Source: Siphonodentalium dalli (lineage: Eukaryota > Mollusca > Scaphopoda > Gadilida > Siphonodentaliidae). Taken from it: DNA of 64,000 nt. A program made the translations under genes and the position numbers. The stretch spans positions 21,876,134-21,940,133 of the forward strand of contig CP136065.1 of the NCBI GenBank assembly GCA_032622095.1, given 5' to 3'. The stretch's first letter is position 1; every line of letters starts with the position of its first letter. Shown piece by piece: positions 41,480-52,428 of the stretch. The notes beneath the pieces are model-generated. The model ran no database searches and was not told the DNA's origin. It worked only from the letters and a program-made list of their open reading frames with translations.

Positions 41480-42200
41480 TAATGTCATGGGTTGGCGTCC
41501 TCTGTCGGTATGTGTATGTGTGTCCATCAACAATTTCCTATAGCACACCCCACAGGTCATATCTCTCATTCGATCGTCGCCAAACTTCACATGGATATTC
41601 GGGGTGACTTAATTTCTAGATGGGAGCCATAAATTTTTAACAAAATTCATCAAAAAAACATGGCCGCCAGCTGCCATCTTGGATTTAAAATTTGAATCCA
41701 TCGCTACAACCTGCAGCCCGCATTTATTGTTTTGAAATTTCTGTCATATTTAGGTTAAACTATACTGAATTTGAACAATTTTCGATGAAAAACATAGCAG
41801 CCATTTTGATTTTATTCTTTGCATTACTAAATATTTTGGCACACCCTCCAGACCATATCCCTCAACTGATCATCACCAATCTTTATATTGATCTTTAGGG
41901 TCACATCTAGATGAGAGCTACTAATTTCGAAATTTGTTGAAAAACATGGCTGCCATGCAGTGTCCATCTTGGATATTAGTCATTGCATGACTAAATTCTT
42001 TGGCACACTGTACAGGCTACATCCCTCATCCAATTGTTACTAAACTTCCAATGAATCATTGGGGTGACATCTAGATGGGAGGCATTGATTGTTTTCGAAA
42101 CGAAACTCGTTAAAAACATGGCCACCAGCAGCCATCTTTGATTTCAAATTTGAATCCATCGACCCGGCCACACTCTGTAGCCTGTATTTTTTTTAGAGAT
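41480..42200 (+). repeat. Three diverged tandem units of about 150-190 bp
   Basis: Recurring phrases are GCACACYCCASAGRYCATATCYCTC, GGGTGACATCTAGATGGGAG, AAAACATGGCCGCCAGC and CATCTTGGATTT at about 41545-41690, 41838-41975 and 42003-42160. It has the look of intron repeats common in molluscs. The ATGs in ACATGGC phrases do not open real genes. Confidence 0.65.
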
Positions 42201-42596
42201 GTATTTGAAAATTTACTGGCATTTTTAGGATCACCTTTAGTTGGCAATATCGAGCTATCAAATTTGAATGATGGCCGACAGGTCTTTGCATGACTAAATA
42301 TTTAGGCAGGCCGTATACACTCAACATTTTTTATCTATTTTATCCCAAACTGCTTCTCCTAGTTGAGCTATTGTGTATTGACACTTTCATATGATTTAGC
42401 ATCAAATGATGTTTTCATCCTAAAAGAATTAATCTTCTTTCAGAGAGACGACAGGTAGACATTTTTTAATTCCTTCCATAGTTTTCAAATGTTTCATTGG
42501 CTGACCCTTTACAGAAATGGATGTGGACCAATAGCTAGATGGCTGTCATATTTAGTTAGTAACAACCCATATGATTGGCTGCCCACTCCGAATTGT

Positions 42597-43330
42597 CATT
42601 ATCCCCCGCCAAATTGAAAATTTGCGGGGGGTATAGTAATGGGTTCCGTCCGTCTGTCCGTCCGTCCTCCATACATCCGTCCGTCCATCCGAAGAAACAA
42701 CTTCTTGTCTAGAACCATTGGGCCGATTTAGCTTATATTTGGTATGGAGGGTTCTTGAATGACTGGGGTTCAGATTTGTTCAAATGGGGTCACTTGGTCA
42801 AATAGGGGGGACCCAGGGACATAATTCCAAAAAATAATAATAAACAGATTAATAATTCAGATTGAACTCCTTGATCAATTTAACATACAAAAAAAAATAA
42901 TTACTTTTTAGCTCGCCTGAAACGAAGTCTCCGGTGGAGCTATAGTCATCATTCCTCATCCGTCCAATCGTCCGTCCATCCGTCTGTCCGTCCATCCGTC
43001 CGTAAACAATTTTTTAAACATCTTCTCCTCTGAAACCATCATACCGAATCGGTTCATATTTGGTGGATGTTCCCTAGTTGACTCTCATTCAGATTTGTTC
43101 AAATGAGGTCACTGGGTCAAATATTTGCGAAGCCAGTGCCATAACTCTTTCCCTCCATAGTATTTCTTAAAACGACTTCTTGTCTAGAACCATTGGGCCG
43201 ATTTAGCTTATATTTGGTATGGAGTGTTCTTGAAAGACTGGTGTTCAGATTTGTTCAAATGGGGTCACTGGGCCAAAAGATCGAACTCCTTGATCAATTT
43301 AACATACAAAAAAAATTATTAGGTTTTTTT
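42597..43330 (+). repeat. Dispersed repeat with (GTCC)n and GGGCCGATTTAGCTTATATT units
   Basis: Starts with a hairpin, CCCCCGCCAAATTG and AAATTTGCGGGGGG (42603-42632), then GTCCGTCC-type microsatellite. The phrase TAGAACCATTGGGCCGATTT with TTCAAATGGGGTCACT occurs at 42713-42800 and 43190-43270. A second type starting TAGCTCGCCTGAAACGAAGT (42909) contributes another (GTCC)n. Confidence 0.7.
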
Positions 43331-43727
43331 TTTTTAAACATTTTTAAAAAATATAAAAACTAACACCGTTGTAACATCCGCAGAGTTATGAAAATCTTTA
43401 ATCAAATCATGGAAACTTTCCCTTTCCATCACCCCCCCCCGCCACATGACCCAGACCACCACCCTGTCCTCAACCAACAGCATCCCACCCCCATCTCATC
43501 TCCTAACTCACAGGATCTCTCCCACCAGCAGATTCAGTCAATTGTATTAGCTACAGACCGACAGAGAGGGAGAGAGAGAGTTAATATAAATACACAGTCA
43601 TCAATTGATATGTTATCAGACTGACAGGTGTGAACAAATGCAATTGCTAGCACTCCTGCCAGTGTGTTATTAAAATCAAAACAAATTATTGTTCTCAAAC
43701 CTGAATTTAGTGTGTCTGACATTTGCA
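43331..43727. other. Low-complexity stretch, nothing supported
   Basis: Poly-T, poly-C and C/A-rich sequence. A 78-codon open frame at 43388-43624 (HHPPPPHDPDHHP) arises from the C-rich run and has no gene context. Confidence 0.4.
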
Positions 43728-43822
43728 TAATGAGGTCCACAGAAGGTGAATTTAGTTATGCTACCCTGCACAGCAGGCTAGCATCACCAAATACACTAGC
43801 CAGGGTCCTCATTCTGCTTGGG
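43728..43822. repeat. Hairpin of the AATGAGGTCC family, copy 1
   Basis: ATAATGAGGTCCACAGAAGG ... ACTAGCCAGGGTCCTCATTC: inverted ends around GATGCTA-type centre. Followed by GGGCCTCATCTTCTGGGAAG, which also follows the copy at 52811. Confidence 0.7.
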
Positions 43823-44017
43823 CCTCATCTTCTGGGAAGTATATAGGGTCTTCAATTAAGATTTTTACTTACTTTTCCCCTTCTGATTAGTTTCTATATC
43901 CCCTTATCTGTAGAAGATAAAATACATAATTGAGGTGCCCAATGGGTGCACATCACCAACTTTAACTGGAGAACTTCAATATGATGCTATGTCTCCCATA
44001 GCAGTTGAGGCCTAAAC

Positions 44018-44107
44018 AGAATGAGGTCCCCAGAGGGTGAATTTCGTGGTGCTAACCCGCATTGCAGGATTGCGTCATTAAATACATCCTTTGGGGACAT
44101 CATTCTG
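44018..44107. repeat. Hairpin of the AATGAGGTCC family, copy 2
   Basis: AGAATGAGGTCCCCAGAGGG at the left and CCTTTGGGGACATCATTCTG at the right pair with each other. The copy at 46870-46900 is a lone right half. Confidence 0.75.
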
Positions 44108-44299
44108 CAAATGTCAGACACTATGTTCAGGCCTGGCTGTTCAAATATTATTTCCTTAACCACCAGTAACCAGTTGAACTCATTATATCCTGATTTTGCA
44201 AAGAAATCTTGGGGGGGGGGGTATATTGAACTGAATTTGTCTGTCTCTATGTCAAACTGTTCTCCCATCCATCCATCTGTCTTCATGTCTCTATCCGTC

Positions 44300-45420
44300 C
44301 ATCAATTGTTTTCTTCTCCAGATACATATTAAAGATCAAATGGGTTTATATATTTTGGTGTGGATGTCCCCTAGGTGACTTACATTCACATTTGTTCAAA
44401 TGAGTTCATCAGGTCTAATAGCTGAGAAGCCAGGGCCATAACTCTTTCCTTCCATAGTAATTCTTAAAACAATTTCTTCATCAGGCCTATTTAGCTTATG
44501 TTTGGTATGGAGGGTCCTTCGGTGACTGGGGTTTAGATTTGGGGTCATTTTAGTAAAATTGAGGAAAATCAGTTCAGTTCAACTATTAAACTCTACCGTC
44601 TGAAATTATCAAATGAATGGATCTCATAGATGGGGATTCACGTTTGAACAAATAGGGGTGGAGATAGGAGATTTAATTATCAACCAGCCACCCTACTTGT
44701 GCTTTTTGATACTGGTATAATAATGTATAGATTCCTCTTGATTTCTAAGCTGCCTGGGTGGAGGGCAATGGGGCGGAAGTGTAGTGGGGTGGCTTTTGAC
44801 ACCTCCCCCTACTTTCATCAAAATTTTCGAACAGTTAGAAATTTCATGCCTGATAGTGTTACATTTGATTTTTCAACCAGTAACAGTCCATATTTTCCTA
44901 CTTTGGATTAAACTGTAGGACTGAAATGCCCACAAATATTAACTTTATGGGGGCATGTCAGGTTGGAAATTTCCAAATTCGAAAGCTTGAAGTACTTGTA
45001 AAATTTCATTCTAAGATGGACGTGCAAAAGGAATTTTGTGAACTCAGGACTGTGGTCTGGTTGTCTTGTTTTAAATGGGGTCACCTGGTCAAATAGGGGC
45101 CAAGCGAAGAACAGTTTTCCTTTTAATATGCTTCTTCACAAGGACCATCAGGTATATTTTACTGATATTTAGTATGAAGGGTTCTTTGGTGTCTGCGATT
45201 CAAATTTATTCAGATGGGGTTACCAGGTTAAATAGGGTGGACCAGGGACATAACTGTATGTCTCTATAGTAATACTTAAAATATCTTCTCAAGAGAGGTT
45301 GGACTATTTAGCTTACATAGAGTATGGAGGATCCTTTAGTGACTGAGATTCAGATTTGTTAACATGAGGTCAACCTGTTAAGAAATGACGGGGCTATGGG
45401 GACTTAACACTTTTGTGTCT
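44300..45420 (+). repeat. More copies of the GGTATGGAGGGTCCTT dispersed repeat
   Basis: The phrase TATTTAGCTTA(T/C)(A/G)T followed by GGTATGGAGGGTCCTTCGGT, and TTCAGATTTGTTCAAATG-like sequence, recurs at about 44486-44560, 45130-45215 and 45300-45370. These are diverged relatives of the units at 42713 and 43190. An AGGTTGGAAATTTCCAA phrase at 44958-44976 links it to the repeats at 63.3-64 kb. Confidence 0.6.
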
Positions 45421-47100
45421 AATAAAATCATTAAAATACAAAATTTATTAAAACATCTACCTTGGAACTAGCTGACTGATTAATCTAACATACATGTATG
45501 GTGTTTTGGGTCCATGGATAATTGGTCTTCAAACATGTCTGAATGGTTTTCTAAAAAGGCGCTTGTGAAATTGGAAATTTCCAACAATTGAGAAAGTTTG
45601 AGATGTCGGTTGTGAAATTCCAACCTAAGACTTGGGAGTCTGGAGACTGGTCAGGAGGGGACTTGTTGAACTGGAGGAGGGGGTGATCAGTAGTGTACAG
45701 TTGGTATTTCCAGGTCGATATTAACCGATCTATATACATGAAGCCTCTCTAGCCACATATCCTGTTTAGATCTACTTCTTTTAAAGTGATTATTAAAAGT
45801 TCTGACTGTTGTGGTCTCCAGAGTCCCAGTCTTATCAGTCTTTGCAGTCTGGTGAGTGACCCTACAGTCATTGACTGTCTTGTTAATTAGCTTTCCAGCT
45901 CCATTCTTTCCGTCTCCAATTGGGGTAAAAATAAAGTTTAGCCAAATGAAATTTTTATTAGCCAAAAAAAATTGGCCATTGGCCAATTTGGCCACAGACA
46001 GCATGAACACTGATGCAGGCTACTAGATATATTATCTTTTCATTATTTGATTGTGTTTGCTCAGTTTTGACTTGCAGTGTATGACAGTTGTAATGTCGTT
46101 CGCGAAAATGCAGGTCAAAGCTCTTTAATCGAACCTGTGTTATATTTGAGAAAGTCGTGATAGCATAGTTATGCAATGGTCCATCTCCTATTCTGCGTTT
46201 TGAATCAATGTGGAAGTCCCCACTAATGACGTCATTAAATTCTGGATTTTTTTTATTTTCCACACACAAAAATAGTATTTTCCAAATTGTTTCTTATATT
46301 TAGAAGAAATTATGTCTTTAATTATCGATCCCCCTTTCACAAAAAAAGAGGACAACATGTTTTATTTAAAAGATAATTCTGACATACACACTGAGATACA
46401 GACAAAAACATATCTTTATCTTAATATTATGAAATATTCGATTACTTTTCAATTTTTTTTTAGAGCTATTCGGCTCAAAATTTGATTCGGTCAAAAACCA
46501 CTATTCGCAGGGGCCTAGAATGAACAGGATGACCCCAGTGTGATACCAGCTCTGGTTCTTTTTGACATGTCTGTCACATTTTAATAATCTGAATACCTAC
46601 TATCCAAGGCCCCTTCACACCATGTCACATTTATCAGCGTTGTGGTTCCCGAGATGTTCAAATGAGTCTCATTAATTTGAATGAAGAATTGTTTTTTAAT
46701 TTTTTTTTTTAAGATACTCATTTACAAAATTTGGTTACGCTCATGTCTATGGACGAACAATGAGTGGTCAATCTGGACATACACACTATGTGTACCATAC
46801 TAGTACACATACTATGGTATGGGTACACATATAAACAGTGTTAGTTTGAGAATATATACACTTCTCAAAAGAATTCACCATCTGGGGACCTCATTCTGCA
46901 AATGACACAATTTGTAGGCTTGCACTTAATCATATTCTACATCAGACATTGGTATTTTATAGCTTGGTTTATGTATGAGATTCAAATGTCTCACGTTTTG
47001 ATCAAAATGGATGGAGGAAAGACATCCAATCCATTCCATTGTTTGTTATAGACCTGTTTGTTGAACTTATTATCTGGATATTTCCTACTGCTTGTCAATG
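45421..47100. other. Non-coding stretch, nothing recognised
   Basis: Two overlapping minus-strand open frames (45687-46010 and 45958-46269) show no family motif and no splice context, so neither is called. A short phrase GTTTGTTGAACTTATTATCT at about 47050 matches the centre of the TTAA MITE at 16211. Confidence 0.4.
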
Positions 47101-47106
47101 AGTATC

Positions 47107-47333
47107 TAACCCTTCCACGACTGGAGCTTCCTGAAATTTTGTGAAAACCCTGTGCCAATGAATTCTCAATATGTATACGAGGCGCCCTATATAAGAGAAT
47201 GCATTGGCTTAATAATAGTTACCTTGACCTTGTAAGCCAGTTCATTCTCTTATATATGTGAGTCTCCCTATATATATAGGCTATGGCAAGGGATCACTAA
47301 TGCTGCACCAGCGCAGCTCCCGTCATGAAATGG
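47107..47333 (-). mobile_element. TTAA-family hairpin MITE, degraded
   Basis: On the minus strand it runs from CATTTCATGACGGGAGCTGC to TCCAGTCGTGGAAGGGTTAG. Terminal TTAA has mutated on both sides (CTAA and TTAG). Two internal TCTTATATATG hairpins remain. Confidence 0.8.
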
Positions 47334-47424
47334 CTAATAAAGAAAATGGTAAATTTTCAGACCCCATCATTGGGCACTTTGTTCCTTGACTGTATATTCT
47401 AATGTGTTTTTTTGACAATTGCAG

Positions 47425-47817
47425 ACATCGATATCCCACGGAAACTGGATAACAGGACAATAAACTACCCCCCACACACCACTCATGGGCCAAATTGAAC
47501 TGTCCACACTTACCCAACTGGTGAACCAGAACCAACGGACCACACTTATCCAACTGGTCAACCGGAAGCCACTTATCCAACTGGTGAATCAGAACCAATG
47601 GACCACACTTATCCAACTGGTCAACCGGAACCAACGGACCACAATTATCCAACTGGTCAACCAGTCAACTGTTCAACAGACCACACTGGTCGATCGGTAC
47701 CAACAGACCACACTTATCCAACTGGTGAACCGGAACCAACAGCGGGACATCAGCAAACGTTAGCTACAAGTGAACCACCGACACCTATACCCCAATGTGG
47801 GGACCACCTTGATGTAT
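47425..47817 (+). CDS. Exon encoding a 12-residue Pro/Thr repeat tail (one in-frame stop)
   Basis: An acceptor (TTTTTTTGACAATTGCAG, ends 47424) precedes a frame reading DIPRKLDNRTIN, then repeats of the form PTDHTYPTGQPE, and a non-repeat end (TLATSEPPTPIPQCGDHLDV) at a TAA. The repeat phase, the acceptor and the unique C-terminus argue for coding use. One TGA at about 47494 interrupts the frame, at the start of the repeats, where a Pro codon would fit, so this is either a pseudogene or a null allele. Thr/Pro-rich repeats suggest an O-glycosylated stalk. The exon starts in the phase left by the donor at 27149 of the serine protease, so it might be its C-terminal extension. That link is inference. 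Confidence 0.5.
47500..47760 (+). repeat. 36-bp minisatellite
   Basis: The unit is close to CCACACTTATCCAACTGGTG followed by AACCGGAACCAACGGA, about seven copies, some shortened to 24-27 bp. All length changes but one keep the reading frame used by the exon at 47425-47817. Other frames and the minus strand are also open, so openness alone is not evidence of coding. Confidence 0.85.
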
Positions 47818-47833
47818 AAAAACTTATTATTAA

Positions 47834-48080
47834 CTCTTTCATGACGGGAGCTGCGTTTGTGTAGTGTATTAAAGATCCTGTGCCAGTGCATTATCTTATA
47901 TAGGAGTCTCCCATAGGGATCCTCACATAAATAAAAGAATGCACTGGCTTACACGGTCAAGGTAAATATTGTTAGGCCAATGTATTTTCTTATATATGTG
48001 AGACCCGCATATATAAGAGAATGCATTGGCGCAGGGTTTTTTTTGCAAAAATTTCTGGAAGTTCCAGTCATGGAAGGGTC
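47834..48080 (+). mobile_element. TTAA-family hairpin MITE
   Basis: Begins TTAACTCTTTCATGACGGGA (47833 on) and ends GTTCCAGTCATGGAAGGG followed by TCTG rather than TTAA. Both internal hairpins are recognisable. It lies 15 bp after the stop of the repeat-tail exon. Confidence 0.8.
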
Positions 48081-48163
48081 TGATTGAGTCACAAATGGTT
48101 CCTTAGTTTCCAAGAGGCAATCTGAATGTGGTTATTTTCAAAAACTAATTTGTATGATTCAAT

Positions 48164-48230
48164 TGGGCTTGAATGCTGCATGGTACATTGGGCTTGAATG
48201 CTGTTATGTTGGGCTTGAATGCTGATATGA
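48164..48230 (+). repeat. Three short tandem GGGCTTGAATGCTG units
   Basis: The phrase TTGGGCTTGAATGCTG occurs at about 48163, 48188 and 48209 with variable spacers. Confidence 0.7.
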
Positions 48231-48268
48231 ATGTTTTCTTAACATTTGATTACTAATTGAACGCTTAG

Positions 48269-48667
48269 TCGTAAGTCGGGATTTTTTTACCATGTGCCAA
48301 TGCATTCTCTTATATATGCGAGTCGACCATAGGTCGTCTCGCATATATAAGAGAATGCATTGGCCTAACAATTTTCTATCATAATTTTTAAATAAATGTT
48401 TCTTACAATTTTTAGGACATAAAATAAAACACATCCATTACCCTGCAGGGAGCCCCACACATGTATAGAAGCATGTAGAAGAGTGTCGTCTGCTCATGTT
48501 TGTCTGGGGCTCTGTATGGGTGAAATTATAAAATTGTTAAAGAATACAAGAAAAAATTGTAAAAAATTGTTAAGCCAATGCATTCTCTTATATATGCGAG
48601 GCGACCTATACTCGACTCGCATATATAAGAGACTGCATTGGCACAGGGTAAAAAAAATCCCGTCTTA
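48269..48667 (+). mobile_element. Long hairpin MITE (about 400 bp) between 40-bp direct repeats
   Basis: Contains two GCATTCTCTTATATATGCGA hairpins with CGACCATAGGTCG centres, and between them a weaker hairpin of GAGCCCCACACATG and CATGTTTGTCTGGGGCTC. The copy at 57066-57520 has the same interior plus true inverted ends. Here the outer ends are missing, and the element is flanked by about 42-bp direct repeats (48225-48266, 48667-48708; TATGAAYGTTTTCTTAACAT...). Confidence 0.75.
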
Positions 48668-48719
48668 TATGAACGTTTTCTTAACATTTGATTACTAATT
48701 GAACGCTTTGTGAAGATTT

Positions 48720-49210
48720 ATACGCATTCAAGTTCAGTATAGGACATTACACGAACATCCCAAGATTTTTGAAAACACTATGTTTTATTAAAATTATAAA
48801 TATAATTTGATCTATCTCTTATAAAACAGTTTAAATACTTCATATTAAAGTCAAAATGAACATAAATAGTCCAATGAATAAAACAGATTGTACATATTTT
48901 TCACAAAATGAGGAAAAAGTTCTAAGTTGAGTTCATAAACCAGAGTATTAAAATGCTGTTGCCAATAGTTGATTTTATTTGTCTGATATAAAGGGTATGT
49001 ATTTCTTTTCTTTCTTTTTTTGTGCTAAGATTTATTGGATGTGGTGACAAATTCAACTGCCGAATATGGTCAGATAAGACTGTCAGGTCTCACTTTCATT
49101 TACATGACTGTTCTACAGTACACCCCATAAAGAGCATGCATATTAAAGGCCCACTCAATGTTCGTACCCCTAGATCACATTGTATAAAATATATGCCATA
49201 TTATATTCTA
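48720..49210. other. Non-coding stretch; possible exon not supported
   Basis: A pyrimidine tract and CTAAG at about 49030 precede a short open stretch (FIGCGDKFNCRIWSDKTV). The phrase TATTGGATGTGGTGACAA there has a complement at 51287-51304, beyond the Helitron block, so it is more likely the end of a transposon than an exon. Confidence 0.35.
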
Positions 49211-49815
49211 CTAGCAGGTGACCCGACTTCGTCCGGGCTTTGACCTTGAATTGACCATTTTTAAGGTCAAGGTCAGGTCGGGGTCACGATTTGACCTGTC
49301 GAAACACTCCCCCGACAAAAGTATCCCTAGGTATCAAATTTCGTCGAAATCCGTAAATTTTTTAATTTAATTTGAGTCAATTCTGCCTTTTTAATCAAGA
49401 GAAATTATGGTACCCGTCCTATGATGGTACCCGTCCCTAAAAGAGGTACGTTTGTGGATACCCGTTTCAAGGTGAAGATCACCTCGGGCGGAAAAACTGA
49501 CCCGATGAAAATCTCCCCCGTTCCTTGGAACCCCTAAGTACGAAGACACTACACGCATACGCTCTTTATCAACGACACTGCGGATACGAACGCTCTTTAA
49601 CTATCAACGCGATTAACCCCACAGTGCCAAGGACGGTAATTTTGGTGACTGGGAATGGAGAAGGAGTGCTCTTGACTTTCTCAGAAGCGGTGCGATGTCA
49701 CTTCATGTGGGATTTTACCCTTAGATATGAAGTTTGGGCTCAATCCGTCCGGCAGTTTTCCCGGCCATAGCTAACAAACAAACAGACAGACAGCAGTCCC
49801 AAAATATATATTAGA
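49211..49815 (-). mobile_element. Non-autonomous Helitron, unit 1 of a head-to-tail triplet
   Basis: On the minus strand the 5' end is TCTAATATATATTTTGGGAC at 49815. The 3' end is CTAG at 49214-49211, followed by T. A GC-rich hairpin (GCCCGGACGAAGTCGGGT) lies before the CTAG. It contains (GTCTGTTT)-like sequence after the 5' end, as in the Helitron at 10837. No ORF. Confidence 0.8.
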
Positions 49816-50254
49816 CTAGCCGATGAGCCCGACGTTGTCCCGGCAATCAAAAACCAAATTTCAAGTCGATAGCTCTACCCAGCCCGACGTTGTCCGGGCT
49901 ATTCAAAAACCAAATTTCAAGTCTATAGCTCTACCCGTTTCCGAGATCTGGTCTGCGCATGCGCGAAGCTGGCGTCATACGGGCTCGGCGACCCGATAAA
50001 ATTCGTATCCGGGGCAAGATACATTCACATACCAAATTTCAAGTCGATAGCTCCACCCGTTTCCGAGATCTCGTCTGCGCATGCGCTGCACGAGCGTCGC
50101 ACGGGCTCGCCAATACGACAACGACGACCGCCTGGTAAAATTACATACACGTACCAAGTTTCGTCCCGATCGGTCGAGAATCGTAGATTTGTATCAATGA
50201 CATACATACAGACAAACATACAGACAAACAGAGGTCTTCAAAATATATATGAGA
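49816..50254 (-). mobile_element. Non-autonomous Helitron, unit 2 of the triplet
   Basis: 5' end TCTCATATATATTTTGAAGA at 50254. The 3' end CTAG at 49819-49816 abuts the 5' TC of unit 1 with no base between. 3' hairpin GGACAACGTCGGGC-type. The interior repeats TATCGACTTGAAATTTGGT-like phrases. Confidence 0.82.
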
Positions 50255-50702
50255 CTAGCCGATGAGCCCGACGTTGTCCGGACTATTCAAAAACCAAATT
50301 TCAAGTCGATAGCTCTACCCAGCCCGACGTTGTCCGGGCTATTCACATACCAAATTTCAAGTCGATAGCTCCACCCGTTTCCGAGATCTCGTCTGCGCAT
50401 GCGCGAAGCTGGCGTCGCACGGGCTCGGCGACCCGATAAAATTCGTATCCGGGGTAAGATACATTCACATACCAAATTTCAAGTCGATAGCTCCGCCCGT
50501 TTCCGAGATATCGTCTGCGCATGCGCGAAGCGGGCGCCACACGGGCTCGCCAATACGACTACGTCCACCGCCTGGTCAAACTACACACACGTACCAAGTT
50601 TGGTCCCGATCGGTCGAGAATCGTAGATTTGTATAAATGACAAACATACAGACAAACATACATACAAACATACAGACAGAGGTCTTCAAAATATATATGA
50701 GA
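50255..50702 (-). mobile_element. Non-autonomous Helitron, unit 3 of the triplet
   Basis: 5' end TCTCATATATATTTTGAAGA at 50702, preceded on the minus strand by A. The 3' end CTAG at 50258-50255 abuts unit 2. The hairpin AGCCCG/CGGGCT is repeated inside at about 50320-50345. Nearly the same sequence as unit 2. Confidence 0.82.
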
Positions 50703-51315
50703 TTTGAAAGAGGAAGCTCCAATATATTATAAAATCAACTTATTCGGTGTAATAAACTATGAACATGTTGTTTTTTGTTGAGGTACCAATGTGTGTTCTG
50801 TGCTTAAGTTTCATCTGGACTGTTTTGCAAAGTCTTTTATTTTCAATGGAAGGGGAATAACTCTATATCTATAGTTTGAATTATGTTGCGAAATTGGGGG
50901 GGATATTTCTTTGATTTCAGCTATTTTCTATTACTCTTTGGCCTTCTGAGACACAGACGTCCCAAAATGGTGATGAATTATTGTATTTTAATCATATTTT
51001 ATGTCATAGATTGTTATTAAAACTATATCAATGACTAAAAAAAATTTATCGTCGACTCCAACATTAAATGGGCCTTTAAATAAATAACGCGTGTTTTCGA
51101 TTATTTATCCATGTGAAACTATATGGCAAAAATTTAGCACATGGTCGGCTTTGAAACAGGAACTTGATATTGCGCAATATTGTGAAATTTATTGGTGCGT
51201 TTTCATTAGATCTAGACGCTTATGCACATGTTTGGGCTGAAATATGCTGGAAAAAATAATTCATACCTGAGTTTTGACAAATGTTTTTCTTGTCACCACA
51301 TCCAATAGAACTTAA
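50703..51315. other. Non-coding stretch, nothing recognised
   Basis: See the note at 48720-49210 for a short inverted match that may mark the right end of an element carrying the Helitron block. Confidence 0.35.
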
Positions 51316-51319
51316 TTAA

Positions 51320-51554
51320 CCATTTCATGATGGGAGCTATGTTGGTGCAGCATTAAAAACCATGCGAGTCTCCCATAGGGAGCCTCGAATATATAAGAGA
51401 ATGCACTGGTTTTAATTCAAGGTCAACATAAATATTGTTACGCCAGTGTATTCTCTTATATATGTGAGGCTCCCTATGGGAGACTCGCATATATAAGAGA
51501 ATGCATTGGCACAAGGTTTTTGCCAAATTTCAGGAAGCTCCAGTCATGGAAGGG
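51320..51554 (+). mobile_element. 235-bp TTAA-flanked hairpin MITE, well preserved
   Basis: TTAA at 51316-51319 and 51555-51558. Ends CCATTTCATGATGGGAGCTA and AAGCTCCAGTCATGGAAGGG. Two internal hairpins with CTCCCATAGGGAG and CTCCCTATGGGAG centres. It is the clearest reference copy of the family. Confidence 0.88.
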
Positions 51555-51652
51555 TTAAGTAACTAATATCAAGTATCCAATATACATGTAAAGTAACTAA
51601 TATCAAGTATCCAATATACATGTACATACAGAATCACAAGAACTACAAGCTA

Positions 51653-51755
51653 CAGTAATGCCCTAAATAATTGACTCCTTAAACCAGAGCAGAATTATGG
51701 GTAATTTTTCAGGATTTAGTTGATGGCTTGTTGCCATCATCGGAAAGCTCTCACC
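51653..51755 (+). repeat. Left arm of the Tc1/mariner-like MITE
   Basis: TA then CAGTAATGCCCTAAATAATT, through the standard arm to GGAAAGCTCTCA. No right arm. Preceded by a short direct duplication of AAGTAACTAATATCAAGTAT (51557-51625). Confidence 0.75.
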
Positions 51756-51759
51756 ACTG

Positions 51760-52424
51760 TAACAGCTAATAGAATTGTCTTTACAATCAGTTGATAAAGT
51801 TATCCAGATTTGTTTACCAATTTTTATTAATTTAATTAAATTTCAGCAATATCCCATATCGTCATGTAGATGTGCATGAAATTGAGATATGGTAAATATG
51901 TCATACCCACCATATGTTTTATTTAAAAAACATACTATTTGTACATATATTAAACTGATATATTTGCCATATATGTCCAAAGTACAAATGGAAATAGGAT
52001 ACAGTTTTTAATAAGTTATTTTTTCTTACCAAAGCTATGATAAAAAATAATATTTGTAGATGAAGGTGTTTCATTCAGCCCTTCGATGGCGGGTTACTTG
52101 CTTACAAGATAACATTTTGAGGAATGTTGATTTATAACGATTTCTCAGTGGATTAAAAGTGATAAGGTCACACCTGTGAAATACGTCCCCAGTCAGCTCA
52201 CATTATCAGCTTTTAAGGGATTCTTTTGTCACATATTATCTTTAGAATTAACACCTTTTAGTGGTGAAAAGTCTGTAATAAACAGATTAAATCAATTGGT
52301 TTCACTTGAAGTTAGTTGAGGTTGAGGTTTTACCAGGCTCTCGTGAATTATTTTACGTAATCGAAACCAATTGATTACTGCCTATGTAATGTGTGGCAGG
52401 ATATTGTGTCTGAACTATAATCTG
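51760..52424. other. AT-rich stretch with a diverged palindromic MITE relic
   Basis: At about 52270-52385 CAATTGGTTTCACTTGAAGT and CGAAACCAATTGATTACTGC are inverted relatives of the MITE at 24255. Otherwise nothing was recognised. Confidence 0.45.
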
Positions 52425-52428
52425 TTAA

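Noticed and set aside
43388-43624. Histidine/proline-rich small protein
   Set aside because: The composition comes from a C-rich low-complexity run; no splice or promoter context.
47323-47652. Minus-strand frame with VDQLDKCGPLV repeats
   Set aside because: Antisense reading of the 36-bp minisatellite. The + frame has the acceptor and unique C-terminus and is preferred.
49022-49243. Exon with FIGCGDKFNCRIWSDKTV
   Set aside because: The sequence has an inverted partner beyond the Helitrons and runs into the Helitron end, so it is more likely transposon DNA.
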